NCBI GenBank assembly: GCA_051453625.1
Contig: JBOZIK010000001.1
Location: 164,243,891 to 164,307,890, forward strand
Direction: 5' to 3'
DNA length: 64,000 bases
From: Welwitschia mirabilis
Lineage: Eukaryota; Gnetophyta; Gnetopsida; Welwitschiales
A model generated the notes under the pieces. That model worked only from the letters and a program-made list of their open reading frames with translations, searched no databases and was not told the DNA's origin. Shown here piece by piece: positions 11,730-24,029 of the stretch. The position numbers and the translations under genes are program-made. The first letter of the stretch is position 1; each line of letters opens with the position of its first letter.

Positions 11730-13193
11730 TTCATAAGGTGAATGTATATGTGTTATAGTAAATGTAGTCTTCAATCAAACTCGGTAAGTACTTAATATTA
11801 TTATTCCACTAGGATGAATAGATGTAGGACTAAATGGAGAAAAAACAACATTCTCTAACCTACATGAAAAAAAAACAAAAACAAAATNNNNNNNNNNNNN
11901 NNNNNNNNNNNNNNNNNNNNNNNNNNNNNNNNNNNNNNNNNNNNNNNNNNNNNNNNNNNNNNNNNNNNNNNNNNNNNNNNNNNNNNNTGGAGAAAAAACA
12001 ACATTCTATAACCTACATGAAAAAAAACAAAAACAAAATCAAAGTTATGATGATTCTAAACTTAGTTGGTGAAGTTGAAAAATGAACTATCTCCAAGGTC
12101 TAGCTTGAATCTTCTTATCTATAAAACTTTTACTTCCATAATGTCATGTAACTTTCTAACTTAATCATAAGATTACTAACTTGTTTAGGAATTATATTAT
12201 GGTAATATAATATTATTCACCACATAAGTGCTGGTGAATTACTCAGTCTCTCTAATCCTTCAAAGCCCTTCATAAGCATGATACACAAGAACTACTATGC
12301 ATAAAACCCATTAAATGATAATGACTATAAATCTCAAAAGTAATCTCAAGAAACTTACCTAGTAAATAAAAGAGCTTAATAATGTGGTTTTACTAAAAGT
12401 TTGATGTTACTTAGACTAACATAAAAAATGAATTACTATTATTTTTGAAAATTTAGAAATTAAATTATGTCAAAGGACAAAAACAAAGCATGTCTAGACT
12501 CCTTAAAGCTAGTCTCAAAGCTATCTCATTTCCAAATGAGGAGCTTAAAATGCCATGTTGACTTGATTCTCTAAGGATTTCACCTCTTTTCCACTAGCCA
12601 AACTTATTTATAAAGGAGGGCACAAGGTCTTTTTAAGGCAAGTATGGGGTAAAGGTGGCTAGAAGCCTTTGTCTTATAATGGTAGATGGGTAGTTATAAT
12701 GCTTATTATATATATTTAGATAGAGTCCTCATCTTATTGTATTAGCTAAAAGCTTCATTATATAGCACTTTGTGGAAGCTTTATCCTATAGTACTAAAGA
12801 ATTAAGTAAGATCTTGATCCTATAGCACTAAATAAAATCTTCATTCTATAGCATTTGATGTAGGTTGTGATGAGTTCAACATGTGGCATTTAAAGTTAGG
12901 TTCCTTGACCAAACGATGCTATCACCTCATGTCTTTAGTGCCATCTCCACATGCCATTATCAAATTTCTTCTAGTGCCACTACCACATGACTTCCAATGC
13001 CACTGTTACATGCCACTATCTAGCTCGAATTTATGCTTCAAAATACTATTAAATTCCTAAAAATGTCATGGAAGTATGACATAGAAAATAGCTAAAGACA
13101 CATTTTTATGATTAAATTGATTGAGTTAGCATCTTCACTATGATAAATTAGTCTAATGTACTTTGTATAACTAAATTTTTACATGTTATCACA
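11730..13193 (-). repeat. Element D 3' LTR (gypsy)
   Basis: Direct repeat of 17,675-19,128. Many shared blocks appear in the same order, for example taagtacttaatat, acctacatg/acctataag, cataagattactaa, agcataatgtggttttac-like text and catgataaa near the end. Orientation is minus: the LTR starts at 13,193 (TGTGATAACATG), just after a polypurine tract, and ends near 11,730. A 100-N gap at 11,888-11,987 is flanked by a repeated ~53 bp, an unmerged overlap. Near 12,930-13,030 words like agtgccactaccacatg recur. Confidence 0.75.
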
Positions 13194-13207
13194 TCCCCTA
13201 ATCAAAA
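13194..13207 (-). promoter_or_regulatory. Element D polypurine tract
   Basis: On the minus strand TTTTGATTAGGGGA immediately precedes the LTR start TGTGATAACATG. Right place and purine-rich core (AGGGGA) for the plus-strand primer of a gypsy element. Confidence 0.55.
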
Positions 13208-16200
13208 TTTTGCTAAACTCATAACAAAAAGTTAATAAATAAATAATCAACATGAAAAATTGTTTGAGAAAAATATTCAAGTATGTAAGAGTGATATAAC
13301 TTTAAAAAATGTTTTAACCAATTTTTAAAAAAATAAGGCATTAAAATCATTAAAAATTCTTTGAAAACTAGATGTCATATCCCTAAGAAAAATTGAATTG
13401 TATCATTAAAGTTTTAAAATATTAAAAAAATTAATACAACTTTTGAAAACATGTTGTTACATCTCTAGAATACATTCATCATGAACTGTTATTTTATTAG
13501 AAAAGAAGAGTATGTAAAATAATGAAACTAAGCTATAATGCAATGAAAGAAAAAAGAAAATTCTAAAAGATGTATGAAGTGAAAAGAAATTCTATGAGAA
13601 ATTTCTAAGTTGTAAGGTTTCACAAATGATTGTTGTAGATGAAATAAATAAAAGGAAATGAAGGTTGAAAAGGTAAGGGAAAAAATAGGTATAAATGAAA
13701 AAATATATGAAAATAAAGATGATGAAGGGAGTATTAAAATAAAATAAAACAGAAATAAAAACTAAGTTATAACTTATTTTCATAAAAGATAATAACTTGT
13801 CAATGACTTGGGATGACTTTGAATCAAAACAAAAGGTGAGTAAAGATGAATGGAATGAATAGGAGAAAATGAGAGAGGAAATGAGTGAGTACCAATGACA
13901 ATTTCCTTTTTCTATGGAAGATGATCATAGGTTTGAAATGATGAACAGGTGATGATGTAATGGTTATAAAAGCATATTGGTAAAGTGATAAAATGATAGG
14001 GAGGCTTGAGATGAATAAAAATTTAGTGAAATTAAATCCTTTCAGCTTAATGATATTTTATAATAACTTAGTCCTAGTGTAATTTATGGAAGATAAGATT
14101 CATCATAATAAACATAAATAGACCTTTAGGTATGCTTTCTCATAAAGACAAAAGGATGAATACATGTAGTGTGGAATGGTGAATAGATGGAAATGAAAAT
14201 GATATTATTATACCATGAATTATATAAATAAATGAGACTATGAAATCAAAGTAATGAACTAGAAAAAGTTAATTTAATTAAGGATCTAAGTACAAATACG
14301 AAAAGACATTAATAAAATTATATCATGCTAATTAAGAGTAGTATAAGAACTTAAGTACCAAATGTTAAATAAAACAATGCACAAGAAGTCTCTAATTCCA
14401 CCTTAAGTTCTTTTCTAATCTTGCACTTCTATAATCATAAGTAATATCCTTCAATCATTTGATCATATTGAGCATTTATTATTATAACACCTTCTTCCAA
14501 TAAAGTTAAACATGTCATGTATGAATAAGTTAGCGTTGCATTGCCAATAAGTATTTAATGTACCACAAATAATTATTAGAGCTACATTTCCAGTGAGCAT
14601 TCATAGCCCTAATGCAGTTAATTAAATCTAATAATATGATCAAAAATTTAAATGTGCTTTTATAGAAGAGATATTATTTTCTATTGATTCTAATTATCAT
14701 ATATAATTTTCCTAATACACATAAGAGGGATCATTATCTTATTATCTTAATTAAGAAATATTACATCCTATAACTTCTTGGAAAAAAAGATATATCATGA
14801 AAGTAAAAAACCCTTTTTTCTTTTCTTGATTCCAAATTAGAGACATCAAATACATGTAAGCCTTAATAAAAGAACTTAAAGATAAAGATGAAAAGAAAGG
14901 ATTCACTTAATCTCAACCAAAACCATTAAATGAAAAATATCTCTTATTGTTATTTATCATGAAGAGATCATTATCTAGGGTTGTTAAGTCTTATAAACTT
15001 ATACTATGATAGGTGAGACAAATGGTTTGTGAGTCTTATAAAATAATGTCATGATGGAAGTGATGAATGATAAAGTTTAAAAGGGTGATAGATTATTTTA
15101 TAAAATAACTAAAACTTGAGGTTACTTATGTGAAAGGGTTTATAATGATAATTGTATAGTTGGTTATTCTTTGGTAGTTTTAAGAAAGAGTGACCATCAA
15201 GAAAAAGTATCTTTAATGCTTTTAATTTTTTAATCTAAATGTATTCTTTATTTTAAAAAATCTAGTCTAAAGGAAAAATCTAATCTAAAATTATATAATG
15301 AAAACTAAAATTGTAAGAAATAAGGCTTTTCAATGTAATGCATATGTGAAGGCTTACAAGTATGAAGGCAAAGGTTGGATGATGGGTCAAAATTATGTAA
15401 AGCATTCTGAGCTAGAAGAGAATTCATGTATATTTTTATGCATGAATCAATAAAATTAGAAATAACATTAATAAAAGTAGTAAAATTTAGGTGTCTAAAT
15501 TCCAAAATGGTTCATTGTTTATCTTACTTATGTTTGATTAACAACTTATAAAAGACATCTTTTTTGGATGAATATAAAGGTAAGTTGGAAGCCATTAGAT
15601 AAGGTTATTGTTCATTAAGAAAATTATTAAAGCATGGTTTCAAAGACAAAGAAGGTTTTTCTTCTTTATTAAAGTTTGAGTCTTCTTTATAAGATAAAGA
15701 TAAAAGTGAAATAGTTTGTTCATGAAGTTATTAAGAAAAAGGCAAAAATTATTTAAATTATGAACTATCTATGGGCTATATATAATTTTGTTGTTCTTGT
15801 ATATGGTTGCTCAAGTGATAGTGGTTATAATTCAAATAAATGTTCTTCTCCAATCTTGCAGTTCTAATTAATGTCATTTCTTAAATCATCTCTATTGTAC
15901 AACTCTCAAAAGCATAACCGTTTTCAAATGGTTTTTTGTCTTCTAATGATTGCTCATACTTTGATATATTTTTATTCTAAATGTTCTCATATATTTTCTC
16001 ATTTGTTTATTTCTCATTTTTAAAGGATATAAGTTGGGTATCATCAATTTTACTATCATTAATCTTTTCAAGGTTTTCAAGCTTCCTAAGATTATGTTCA
16101 TGGAATGTAGAAGGATTTTCATCTTCTTATTGGTTGAGTGAACTAATAATTTAAGATTGATTTGATTTAATTATTAACTAATTCACTTAATTGTTTCCAA

Positions 16201-17647
16201 GATGAAAGAGTTGTAGTAGTTAATACACTAAAGGTCTTATTTAATTTACATCTAAGATCTCATAAAGCTTTTAAAGATATCTTATAATGAACTTGAAGTG
16301 GGTTGTTAAGTAGTCTATTTTAGATTACTCAAGAAGGAGAAATGTTGTTGGGTGAGATCTTATAGATTGTTCAATGAATTTTACTTGAGAGTTTGTTCAT
16401 AGCCATGTATAATTTAATTTTATAGTTTTTATGCATTTATTTAATGATTCCTCCAATGGATCAGATGAAGGAGGTTGTTGTTAGTTAGATAGGTAAGAAT
16501 GAAAGGATGAAGAGATTAATGAGGTGGTAAAGGATAAGGGTTATGAGGAATGATTAAAGGCATGAGATCAAACTTATTTTATTTAAAATAAGAGTTTTCA
16601 AACTTAATATTACAAAGAGATTAATTTATATATGGATGGAGTTCTAGGCTTCAAAGATATTTTCTAAAGGTTTGCCTTGTGTTGGAAGGGTCTTGAGGTT
16701 TAAAATGATATGGGTTGTTCTATTCACATTAAAGGTAGCTCTTAAATCTTCCTAGGATTAAATATAATCTCTTGTAGGATTTTTAGATTAAACAAAATTC
16801 ATTAAGCTCTATGGATTTGCATAGCTCCTATAGACATATTATAATTTAGATAGTATGTCATATAGTATACCAAATAGATTACTTGTTCAACCCATGTTTA
16901 GTTTTAGAAAATGATCAATGAAATTTACTATAGATTACATTTTCCTAAATTTTAAGGGTTTCAAAAAGGGAGTATCCAAGAAATGATATACACAAATTTT
17001 AAAGGTGTTCAAAGCAAAAAGGCTAACAGCATTGATTAGATCTTTTAACAATGCCAGTTGTATAAGGAAAAATTGCTTAAAAAAGGATGAAATCATGTTT
17101 AGGGGTATCTAAAATGTTTTAAGTTATGGGGTTTTAAAATAACAAAATATAAATTAAAACTACTATGACTTGGAATATAAAATCTGAAAAAAAATGCCAG
17201 TAGCTTTTTTTAATTTTCAGGAATTTAACAAGATCCCTAAAACACACTAAACATAGAATATAAATATTTAAAAAATTTTTGTAAAAAATTAAAAAGACAT
17301 AGAAACAAAAAAATAAGTTTTATGTTAGTTTTTCAAACTTGTCAATCCTTGTTTTGGTTGAAACCTATAGAAAAGCTACTAAACTTGTAATACAAAATAT
17401 ATGATATGCAAATAAGTTCTAGATTAGATTGAAAAAATAAAAAAACTTTGAAAAGAACATATTTAAATTTTACTAGAAATAGGCTAGTACCCATCATTAG
17501 AAAGAAAATAAAATGAAATAAAAGCAAAAACATTAGTTTAGGTGTCACTAGAATGGATTAGTATCAACCACTAGAAAACTAAAAATATAAATAAAAAATT
17601 GCAATAGATAAAAATTATAATCCTTCTAAGAAGCTACTGTGTCATTA
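13208..17647 (-). mobile_element. Element D internal region, coding not readable
   Basis: About 4.4 kb between PPT and PBS. I find no RT, integrase, RNase H or protease motif on either strand. Short open frames (for example 15,305-15,505 and 17,342-17,548, minus) match nothing I recognise. Athila-like gypsy elements normally have roughly twice this internal length, so D is either a non-autonomous derivative that lost its pol or a copy decayed beyond reading. Complete absence of even one pol block while both LTRs remain alignable argues for loss rather than decay alone. Confidence 0.55.
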
Positions 17648-17666
17648 TCCTTGGCAACTACATCAA
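17648..17666 (-). promoter_or_regulatory. Element D primer binding site (tRNA-Asp type)
   Basis: The minus strand reads TTGATGTAGTTGCCAAGGA, against the tRNA-Asp PBS used by many plant gypsy elements, TTGGCGCCGTTGCCGGGGA. Most mismatches are G-to-A or C-to-T. It lies nine bases inside the LTR end and fixes the element's orientation as minus. Confidence 0.65.
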
Positions 17667-17674
17667 AATATATT

Positions 17675-19128
17675 TGTGAGATGAATGTGTATTTATTGTA
17701 GTAAATGCAAAATTCAATAAAACTAGGTAAGTACTTAATATATTCTTTTATAGTGATAATTAAATATAGGAATATATAGAGGCAATAAAACATTATCTAA
17801 CCTATAAGAAATTAAAACCAAAAATTAAAAAAAAAAGAAAACTTTCAATGCTTTTTGAATTTGTATAATAAATTTGAAAAATGAACTATCTTTAAGATAT
17901 AACTTCAACAATCTAGCTTACAAAACTTTTACTTAAACAATGTCCTGTAACTTTTTAAAACAATCATAAGATTATTAAGTCATTTAATATTAGAATTATT
18001 GTGACATAATCTCATTTACCACATGAGTCTTGGTGAATTAATCAATCCCTTTGACCCTTCATAGCCTTTTATAAGCATGGAAAGTATGAACTACTATATA
18101 CAAGATTTAGCAAATTATACAACTGCCAATCTCAGAAGTAATCTTAGGAAACTTACTTGATAAATGAAAGAACTTAATAATGTAGTTTTACTTAAATATT
18201 AAAAGTATGATGTTATTCATACTAGAAATAAAAAATGAATAACTATCATTTATGAAAAATAAGAAATTATATTACATTAGAGGATGAACATAAAGTGGGT
18301 GTAAAATCCTCAAAGCTAGCCTTAAAGCTAGCTCGCTACCATAGGGAAAGCTTAGAATTCCATGTCAACTTGATGCTCTAAGGGATCCACCTCTTTTTCA
18401 CTATTTAAATTTATTTGTAAATGAGGGAACAAGGCCCTTTTATAAATGAATGAGGTAGAGTTGGTTAGAATTATTTAACTTGTAGTGGTAGTGATTGGTT
18501 ATAATGTTTTTCATGTAGTTATTAACAAAGTCTTTATCTTTTTATATTAAGTGAAAGATTTATAATATGATAATTTGTTAAAGCTTAATCCTATAGTGTT
18601 AAGTAGAATGGCTATGATTCCTCATCATGTAGCATTAGACCTATAGCATTTGGTGGAGGTTATTATGATGACTTCAACATATGAACTAATAAGGTAGATT
18701 CTTTCATCAACTAGTGCTATCAACTAATGCCTTTAATGCCATCTCTATATGTCACTACTACATGTCTACTAATGCCATTAATGCATGTTTTTCAATGCCA
18801 TTACCACATGTATTATAATGCCACTACCCCAAGCCATTATTTAGCTCTATTTTATTCCATAATTTCACTACCACTGACCATTATTTAGCTCCACTTTATT
18901 CCACAATGCCACTTCCACATGCTACTATTTAGCTACAGTTTATTCCACATGCTCCAAACTACTACTAAATTATTTAAAACGTCATGAAGCACTGCATTAG
19001 ATCAATTATGACATAGAAAATAGTCAAAGAGATATTTTTATGATTAAATTGGTTAACTTAATATCCTTACCATGATAAACGGGTCTAATATACTTAGTTT
19101 GAATGTTAACTTTTGCATGTTTTCAATA
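17675..19128 (-). repeat. Element D 5' LTR (gypsy)
   Basis: Gap-free partner of 11,730-13,193. It starts (minus) at 19,128 with TATTGAAAACATG, equivalent to TGTGATAACATG, and ends CTCACA at 17,675 beside the PBS. It is longer than the collapsed left copy (about 1.31 kb) because an internal array is expanded at 18,750-18,960: three units of about 45 bases sharing ATTTAGCTC..TTTATTCCA, against one in the left LTR. The 5-base flanks of D (gtatt left, ggcat right) do not match, so no target-site duplication is visible. Confidence 0.75.
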
Positions 19129-19149
19129 GGCATTCATGTTATATCATCA

Positions 19150-19216
19150 TCATTATTATTATTATTAGATATATGTATATGTATATGTATATGTATATTC
19201 ATATACATATACATAT
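19150..19216. repeat. Microsatellite with long inverted arms
   Basis: A (CAT)n/(TAT)n run leads into TATG repeats (atatgtatatgtatatg) and then their inverse (tatacatatacatat), separated by about four bases. Together they can fold into a near-perfect AT-rich hairpin. It sits in the 113-base interval between element D and LTR E. Confidence 0.8.
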
Positions 19217-19241
19217 TTCTAACATTTTTTTAGGGAAATAA

Positions 19242-20044
19242 TGTGAATGCCATAAGATATGGAAAGACTACTAAGAGAAAGAAAATAATTGCAAAAACTT
19301 TATAGATGATTTAAAGGGATGAAAGCATAAACCAATGGAAGGATATCTATTAGAAAAACTAGGATAGATAACATAAGAAAAAAAAACAAACAACTAATAT
19401 TGTTATAGATAAATATATACTAGAAGGAAAACATGGAAATCTTTTTGGATTTGAATAAATCTTGAAAAAGTTTAAAGAAGAATAAAGATCACAAATGAAA
19501 GGCTACAAAGTAACTTCAAAATTAGTATATCTATTTTCATTTACAAGATAATATTTTATTTCTATATTTCCATGAGTAATACAAGATTTATTATTCTAAA
19601 ACAAATCTTAGGTTATTATGTGTTTGATTTGAAAAAGCTAATACTATGATTCCTTACTTTTAATATTAATATTAGCTAGAGTTAAGATAGTGTATTAGCT
19701 AGAAATAGGTGATGTAAAAATATTCTATGGTTTTCTTTGTTATTTTGTCTGATTTAATTCCCCATCCTTTGTAAATACTATTAATAGTCTAAAACTTATT
19801 ATATACCATTTGTAAAGAATAATGATTCTTAATAATAAATGTGTTATGATCTAAATGAACGTATTTCATTAAATTAAAAGTAAAAAAAAGTAAATCTTAG
19901 ATATAAAATTTTTAAGTCTCTATGTGTGGTTATATAGTTTCTATTTTTCTAGCATTTTGTTATGTAACTTCATCTTTTATTAGTTCATGCAATTAAAAAA
20001 ATTTATTGTATTTTAGCACTTTTAATTAGTATTTAGTCTTGTCA
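19242..20044 (+). repeat. LTR E, left copy
   Basis: About 800 bp alignable end to end with 38,321-39,080 (shared blocks: gccataagatat, tatactag-agga, ttttggat, taatattaatattagctaga, gtgtattag-tagaaatag-tgatg, gtggttatatag). It starts TGTGAATGCC (right copy TGATAAGTGCC) and ends TTTAGTCTTGTCA (right copy TTTAGGCTTATCA), so both are TG...CA and the right copy has 7-base inverted ends. Homology stops abruptly at both ends. The copies flank gypsy polyprotein F in the right order to be its LTRs, but no clear PBS follows this copy. Confidence 0.65.
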
Positions 20045-20900
20045 TATGAAGTAACTAGTGATGCTATAAGAACTAAGATTGACTCCTATGACTTCATGGA
20101 AGATATAAAATAATTAAAGTAAGTTAATAATAATTACAAAATAAAATAGATCTATTAATACATGCCCAAACAAGAAAAGAAAAACTTCAAAAAATAAAAG
20201 AGATGAAGAAGAGATAATTGACTTAACTCTTCTAAGTATAAATTATTACATAAATCACATACTCAAGCCTATGAATTATTTAGTCTTATAAACTTCTAAT
20301 AAGATGAAAAATATAAGCATCACTAATATTCCCATTTTTGGCTAAAAATAATGAGAAAACCATACTCTGTCTAAGTCTTTTTTATTTCTTTTACAAAGAT
20401 AACTGTTTGAAAACTAACTAACTATTTGAAAACTAGCTTATATTTCTTAAGGTATTTTCCTTTTTTATTAAATAAAGATCCCCAATTATGGTTTCATAGG
20501 TTTTAAAATTATACTTTTAAAACTTAATATGCTTTATAAATAGCATGTTTAAGTAAATATTATCTTGTCAATGTCATTGAAGATTTGAGGGATTAAATCT
20601 TAAATTTCTAGTAGAAAGATAATGAAAAGTTTTATGAGTTTATGTATAGATATTAGATTTTACTAGCAAGATATTATAACTATGAAATAATTCTAAGAGA
20701 ATAAATAATACCTTTATTAATATTTCTATGAGGTGATTCTTTGAAAAAATTAGATATACTCTATGAACTTAGTATTAGAAATGGAAACACCCAAGAGATC
20801 AAGGTAAGCATAAGCAAACTATATATCATTAGTTAAGGATGAACTTAAAGTGAGGATAAGGAGAAGAAAAAAGGAAATGGAGTTATAGTATAAAAGTAAA
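20045..20900. other. AT-rich leader between LTR E and gypsy F gag
   Basis: No reading frame or RNA gene recognised. If E is the 5' LTR of F, this is its untranslated leader and the decayed N-terminal gag. Confidence 0.3.
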
Positions 20901-20929
20901 TAGAAATAAAACATGCCAAAATGCTATAA

Positions 20930-21760
20930 GAAACTAATAAGATAATAGAATATTTAACTAAAGAAATTAGTAAATTAAAGAAACATGAAGAGATTGGAAT
21001 TTGTAAATGTTATAATGAGGAAAATCATTAGTACAAAGCATGTTCTAGATGGTGCATTTTTTTTAATAATGGATGGGTATTAATATAATTAATTATAAGA
21101 CTATAAATACCCCTTAGGCCAAGAAGAAACCTTATTCTAGTAAGACTAGAAATTGAAAAAATAAGAAGAATACTTCAATGAAAAGATTTGTATAGTCTAA
21201 GAGACAACAACAATGTAATTATTTAGGAATTAAAGAAACAAAAAGAAAGGACCTAGCAATAATTAAAATCCAAGTAATAGGAAGAAACTTGAATAATCCC
21301 TTATTTTGGTATAACCTTAACCAAAACCAAGGGAATATGATTGCAAGGCTATTAGAACTAGGTCAAGAAGAAGTTACCTTTCTAATTTACTTTCTAAAAA
21401 TGGAACTAAGGTAGAAGATAGTGAAGAGAGAATATAAAATATCTAATTAAAAAGAGAATAAATGATTTGTTACCATTTTCCATGTAAAGTAAGATAATGA
21501 AAAATATTCCATAGAAAGGGAAAAAAATAATATGGAATAGCTCATTAGTTCCTTATAGGATATCAAAATTACATTATTTTTATTTAAAATGCTAAAAGAT
21601 AATCCCCTATGTTGGAAGAAAATAAAGAAATTATGTACTAAATAAATAAGTAAGTAAAAGAAAGAAAAAATTCATATTAAAAAATCAGAAATAGAATTGA
21701 CAAAAATTGATCAAATGTCATGGGCCTTGACTCATGCCCTATAAAAAAATGAAATTAAAN
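20930..21760 (+). pseudogene. Element F gag remnant (Ty3-gypsy)
   Basis: Reads KEISKLKKHEEIG, then a knuckle-like ICKCYNEENH-YKAC (about 20,998-21,045), then a second Cys/Asn-rich stretch (WCIFFNNGW). This suggests tandem nucleocapsid zinc knuckles, now degenerate. Rich in Lys and stops downstream. The downstream protease, RT, RNase H and integrase identify it as gypsy. A 100-N gap at 21,760 is flanked by about 30 repeated bases (unmerged overlap). Confidence 0.5.
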
Positions 21761-21949
21761 NNNNNNNNNNNNNNNNNNNNNNNNNNNNNNNNNNNNNNNN
21801 NNNNNNNNNNNNNNNNNNNNNNNNNNNNNNNNNNNNNNNNNNNNNNNNNNNNNNNNNNNCTTAACTCATGCCCTATAAAAAAATGAAATTAAAAAATATA
21901 GCAACCTTAGAATACGAGTATCGGATATTGTGGTATAAGCTACTTATAA

Positions 21950-22220
21950 AAAAGAAGATATAGTGGATCTAGGGGGATAGTATTAATGTCATTTATTATG
22001 ATATATTTAAACATCTCAAAAACCCATAGCTAATTTCCTATAATGGTCAAGTATAAATGGTAGATGGCTCGATAGTAAGACAGAAAGCATAATAGAAAAT
22101 ACATTAATAGAACTCTAGGGATTTGGATACTTGATGGACTTAGTTATTATGAAAACTGGAGGAAATACACATCCCATCATCTTAGAAAGATCTTGGATGG
22201 CAACAACTAATGCAACTATT
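21950..22220 (+). pseudogene. Element F aspartic protease
   Basis: In one frame: DSINVIYYDIFKHLKNP, then ISYNGQV and MVDGSIVRQKA. In the next frame: LMDLVIMKTGGNTHPIILERSWMATTNA. This is the gypsy retropepsin pattern (D-x-G-A-x-x-N-x-x, strands, then PIILGRPWL-like block). The catalytic DxGA text is broken by a stop. Frameshift between the halves. Confidence 0.6.
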
Positions 22221-22689
22221 TATTCAAAAAAGTGAGTGATGAAAATTACTCTAAGATATCTGAGACAGCAAATGAAAATCTTAAAGAAAGCAAAGATTGA
22301 ACATCCTTCTTCTAATAAGGAGGATATTTCTATGAATAAAGAATAATAGATGTTAGAAAAGCTAAACTTGAATAGGAAGGAATATCCATTTATTATTAAA
22401 CTAGCTAAAAATAAAGAGAAACTTAAGAAATGTCTTGTTAAAAGAGGATTGAAGTACATAGAAATTTAAAAGAATTGATTAATAATTATTAATAAAAATC
22501 TAACTCACTCTGACAAGAGAAAATTAAAAAGGTTGTTAACAACTAAAGATTTACTTGGAATTCTTTATATATTATGGAAATAATTACTCTAATATGTTAA
22601 CATTAAATTTACTTGGATGCTACTATAAGAGCTATTAAACAACTAGAGAGAAGATGTAATTCTCATATGAAGGAAGTAATTAAATATAA

Positions 22690-23300
22690 AATTTTAAAAT
22701 TATTAAGAGTAGGATTCATCTACCCTATTAATGACTTAAAATGGATAAGTCCTATTATAATAGATTTAAATAGAAAAAGGAAAAAATAAATCATGTGCAT
22801 AGATTTTATTCTATCAAATACTACTACTTATAAAGATCACTTTCCTTTACTCCTTGTAGATCATATTCTAGAAAGAAGTTCTAGTAATAAGTATTATAAT
22901 TTTTTAGATAGATATAATGGGTATAATGAAATACCTATACCTTTTGAAGACCACTAAAGAACAACTTTTACTTATAAGTGGAACACACATGCTTTTAAAG
23001 TCTTACCTTTGAAACGTGTAATGCATCAGCTACCTTTCAGAGACTAGTGAATAGTAATTTCTAAGGTATGATTGGGAGACCAATCAAAGATATCATGTAT
23101 AATTTCTAAACCTTTGTAAATGATTTTAATGAAGCTTTAGAAAGGCTATAAGATATATTAACTAAATGTAAAAAAATAATTTAAAACTGAGTTGGTTTAA
23201 AAGCCATCTTATAGTAGCAGAAGATATTATTTTAGGTCAGAGGATATCAATTTAATAAATTAAAACTAATGGATAAAATATTATTATCATTAAGAAAATC
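22690..23300 (+). pseudogene. Element F reverse transcriptase
   Basis: LLRVGFIYPINDLKWISPI, then MCIDFILSNTTTYKDHFPL, then YYNFLDRYNGYNEIPI, then RTTFTYKWNTHAFKVLP, then ETCNASATFQRLVNS with IGRPIKDIM. This is gypsy RT in full order. The catalytic YxDD is FVND (TTT GTA AAT GAT at 23,113-23,124), the first Asp having become Asn. One frameshift near 23,020 and several stops. Not functional. Confidence 0.8.
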
Positions 23301-23920
23301 TGATCATACTTCAAATTAAAATAATTAAAAACATTTTTTGGTCATGTAGATTACTTGAGAAGGTTCATTACTAAATTTAGCAAAATTGCAAAACCATTAA
23401 ATAACCTCTTATAAAAGGATGTACCTTGTAAGTGGACTCAGAAATCTCAAGACGATTTTCAAATTTTAAAGAATAAATTGATAGAATCTCCTATTTTGTA
23501 AAAGGTATATTGAAGAAATCCTTTTCACATCATAATAAACGCTTCAAAGTTTATAATTGATGTAGTACTGAAGTAAAAATATGATAATACTATGTCTTAT
23601 CCTTACTTGCATTTGTAAAGACATTAATTATACATAATTAAATTATACAGTCATCAAAAAAGATATCCTATCCATGATCACAAATTTAGATAAGTTTAGG
23701 CATTATATCATTGGGTATGAGGTTAGAATACAAATATATCATATTTCTATATGATCTTTAATGAATAAGAAAGAAGTTAAATCATGAATTATAAAATGGT
23801 TCATCTTGATGAAAACATTTGACCTCAATATAATGGATAAAAAGGGAATATAAATTGTGCTAGATTATCTTTACCTAAATTATAATTCCTAAAGAATATA
23901 AATACATGAATGTCTAAAAT
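23300..23920 (+). pseudogene. Element F RT connection and RNase H
   Basis: FGHVDYLRRFITKFSKIAKP, then KDVPCKWTQKSQDDF and KNKLIESPIL. Then RNase H text: NYTVIKKDILSMITNLDKFR, HYIIGYEVRI, IIKWFILMKTFDLNIMDKKG. This matches the gypsy order (FLGHxxYYRRFI, FxxLK, then NYxxxExExLA, FRxYLxG, RxxRWxxxLxxFD). Stops replace expected Trp, Gln and Arg residues. Confidence 0.75.
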
Positions 23921-24029
23921 AATTTCATGATGAACACTAGCAAGTCTACAACAAGATCTTTAGTTTGTAATCATAGCCAATGTCTTAATAAGCAAGAAGG
24001 TGCCTCCTAACTTAATCTATTATAATAAA

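Noticed and set aside
20998-21050. Knuckle ICKCYNEENH resembling the coat-protein zinc finger of caulimovirus-like endogenous viruses
   Set aside because: A gypsy protease-RT-RNase H order and a clear integrase (24,030-25,190) follow in the same orientation; pararetroviruses lack integrase.
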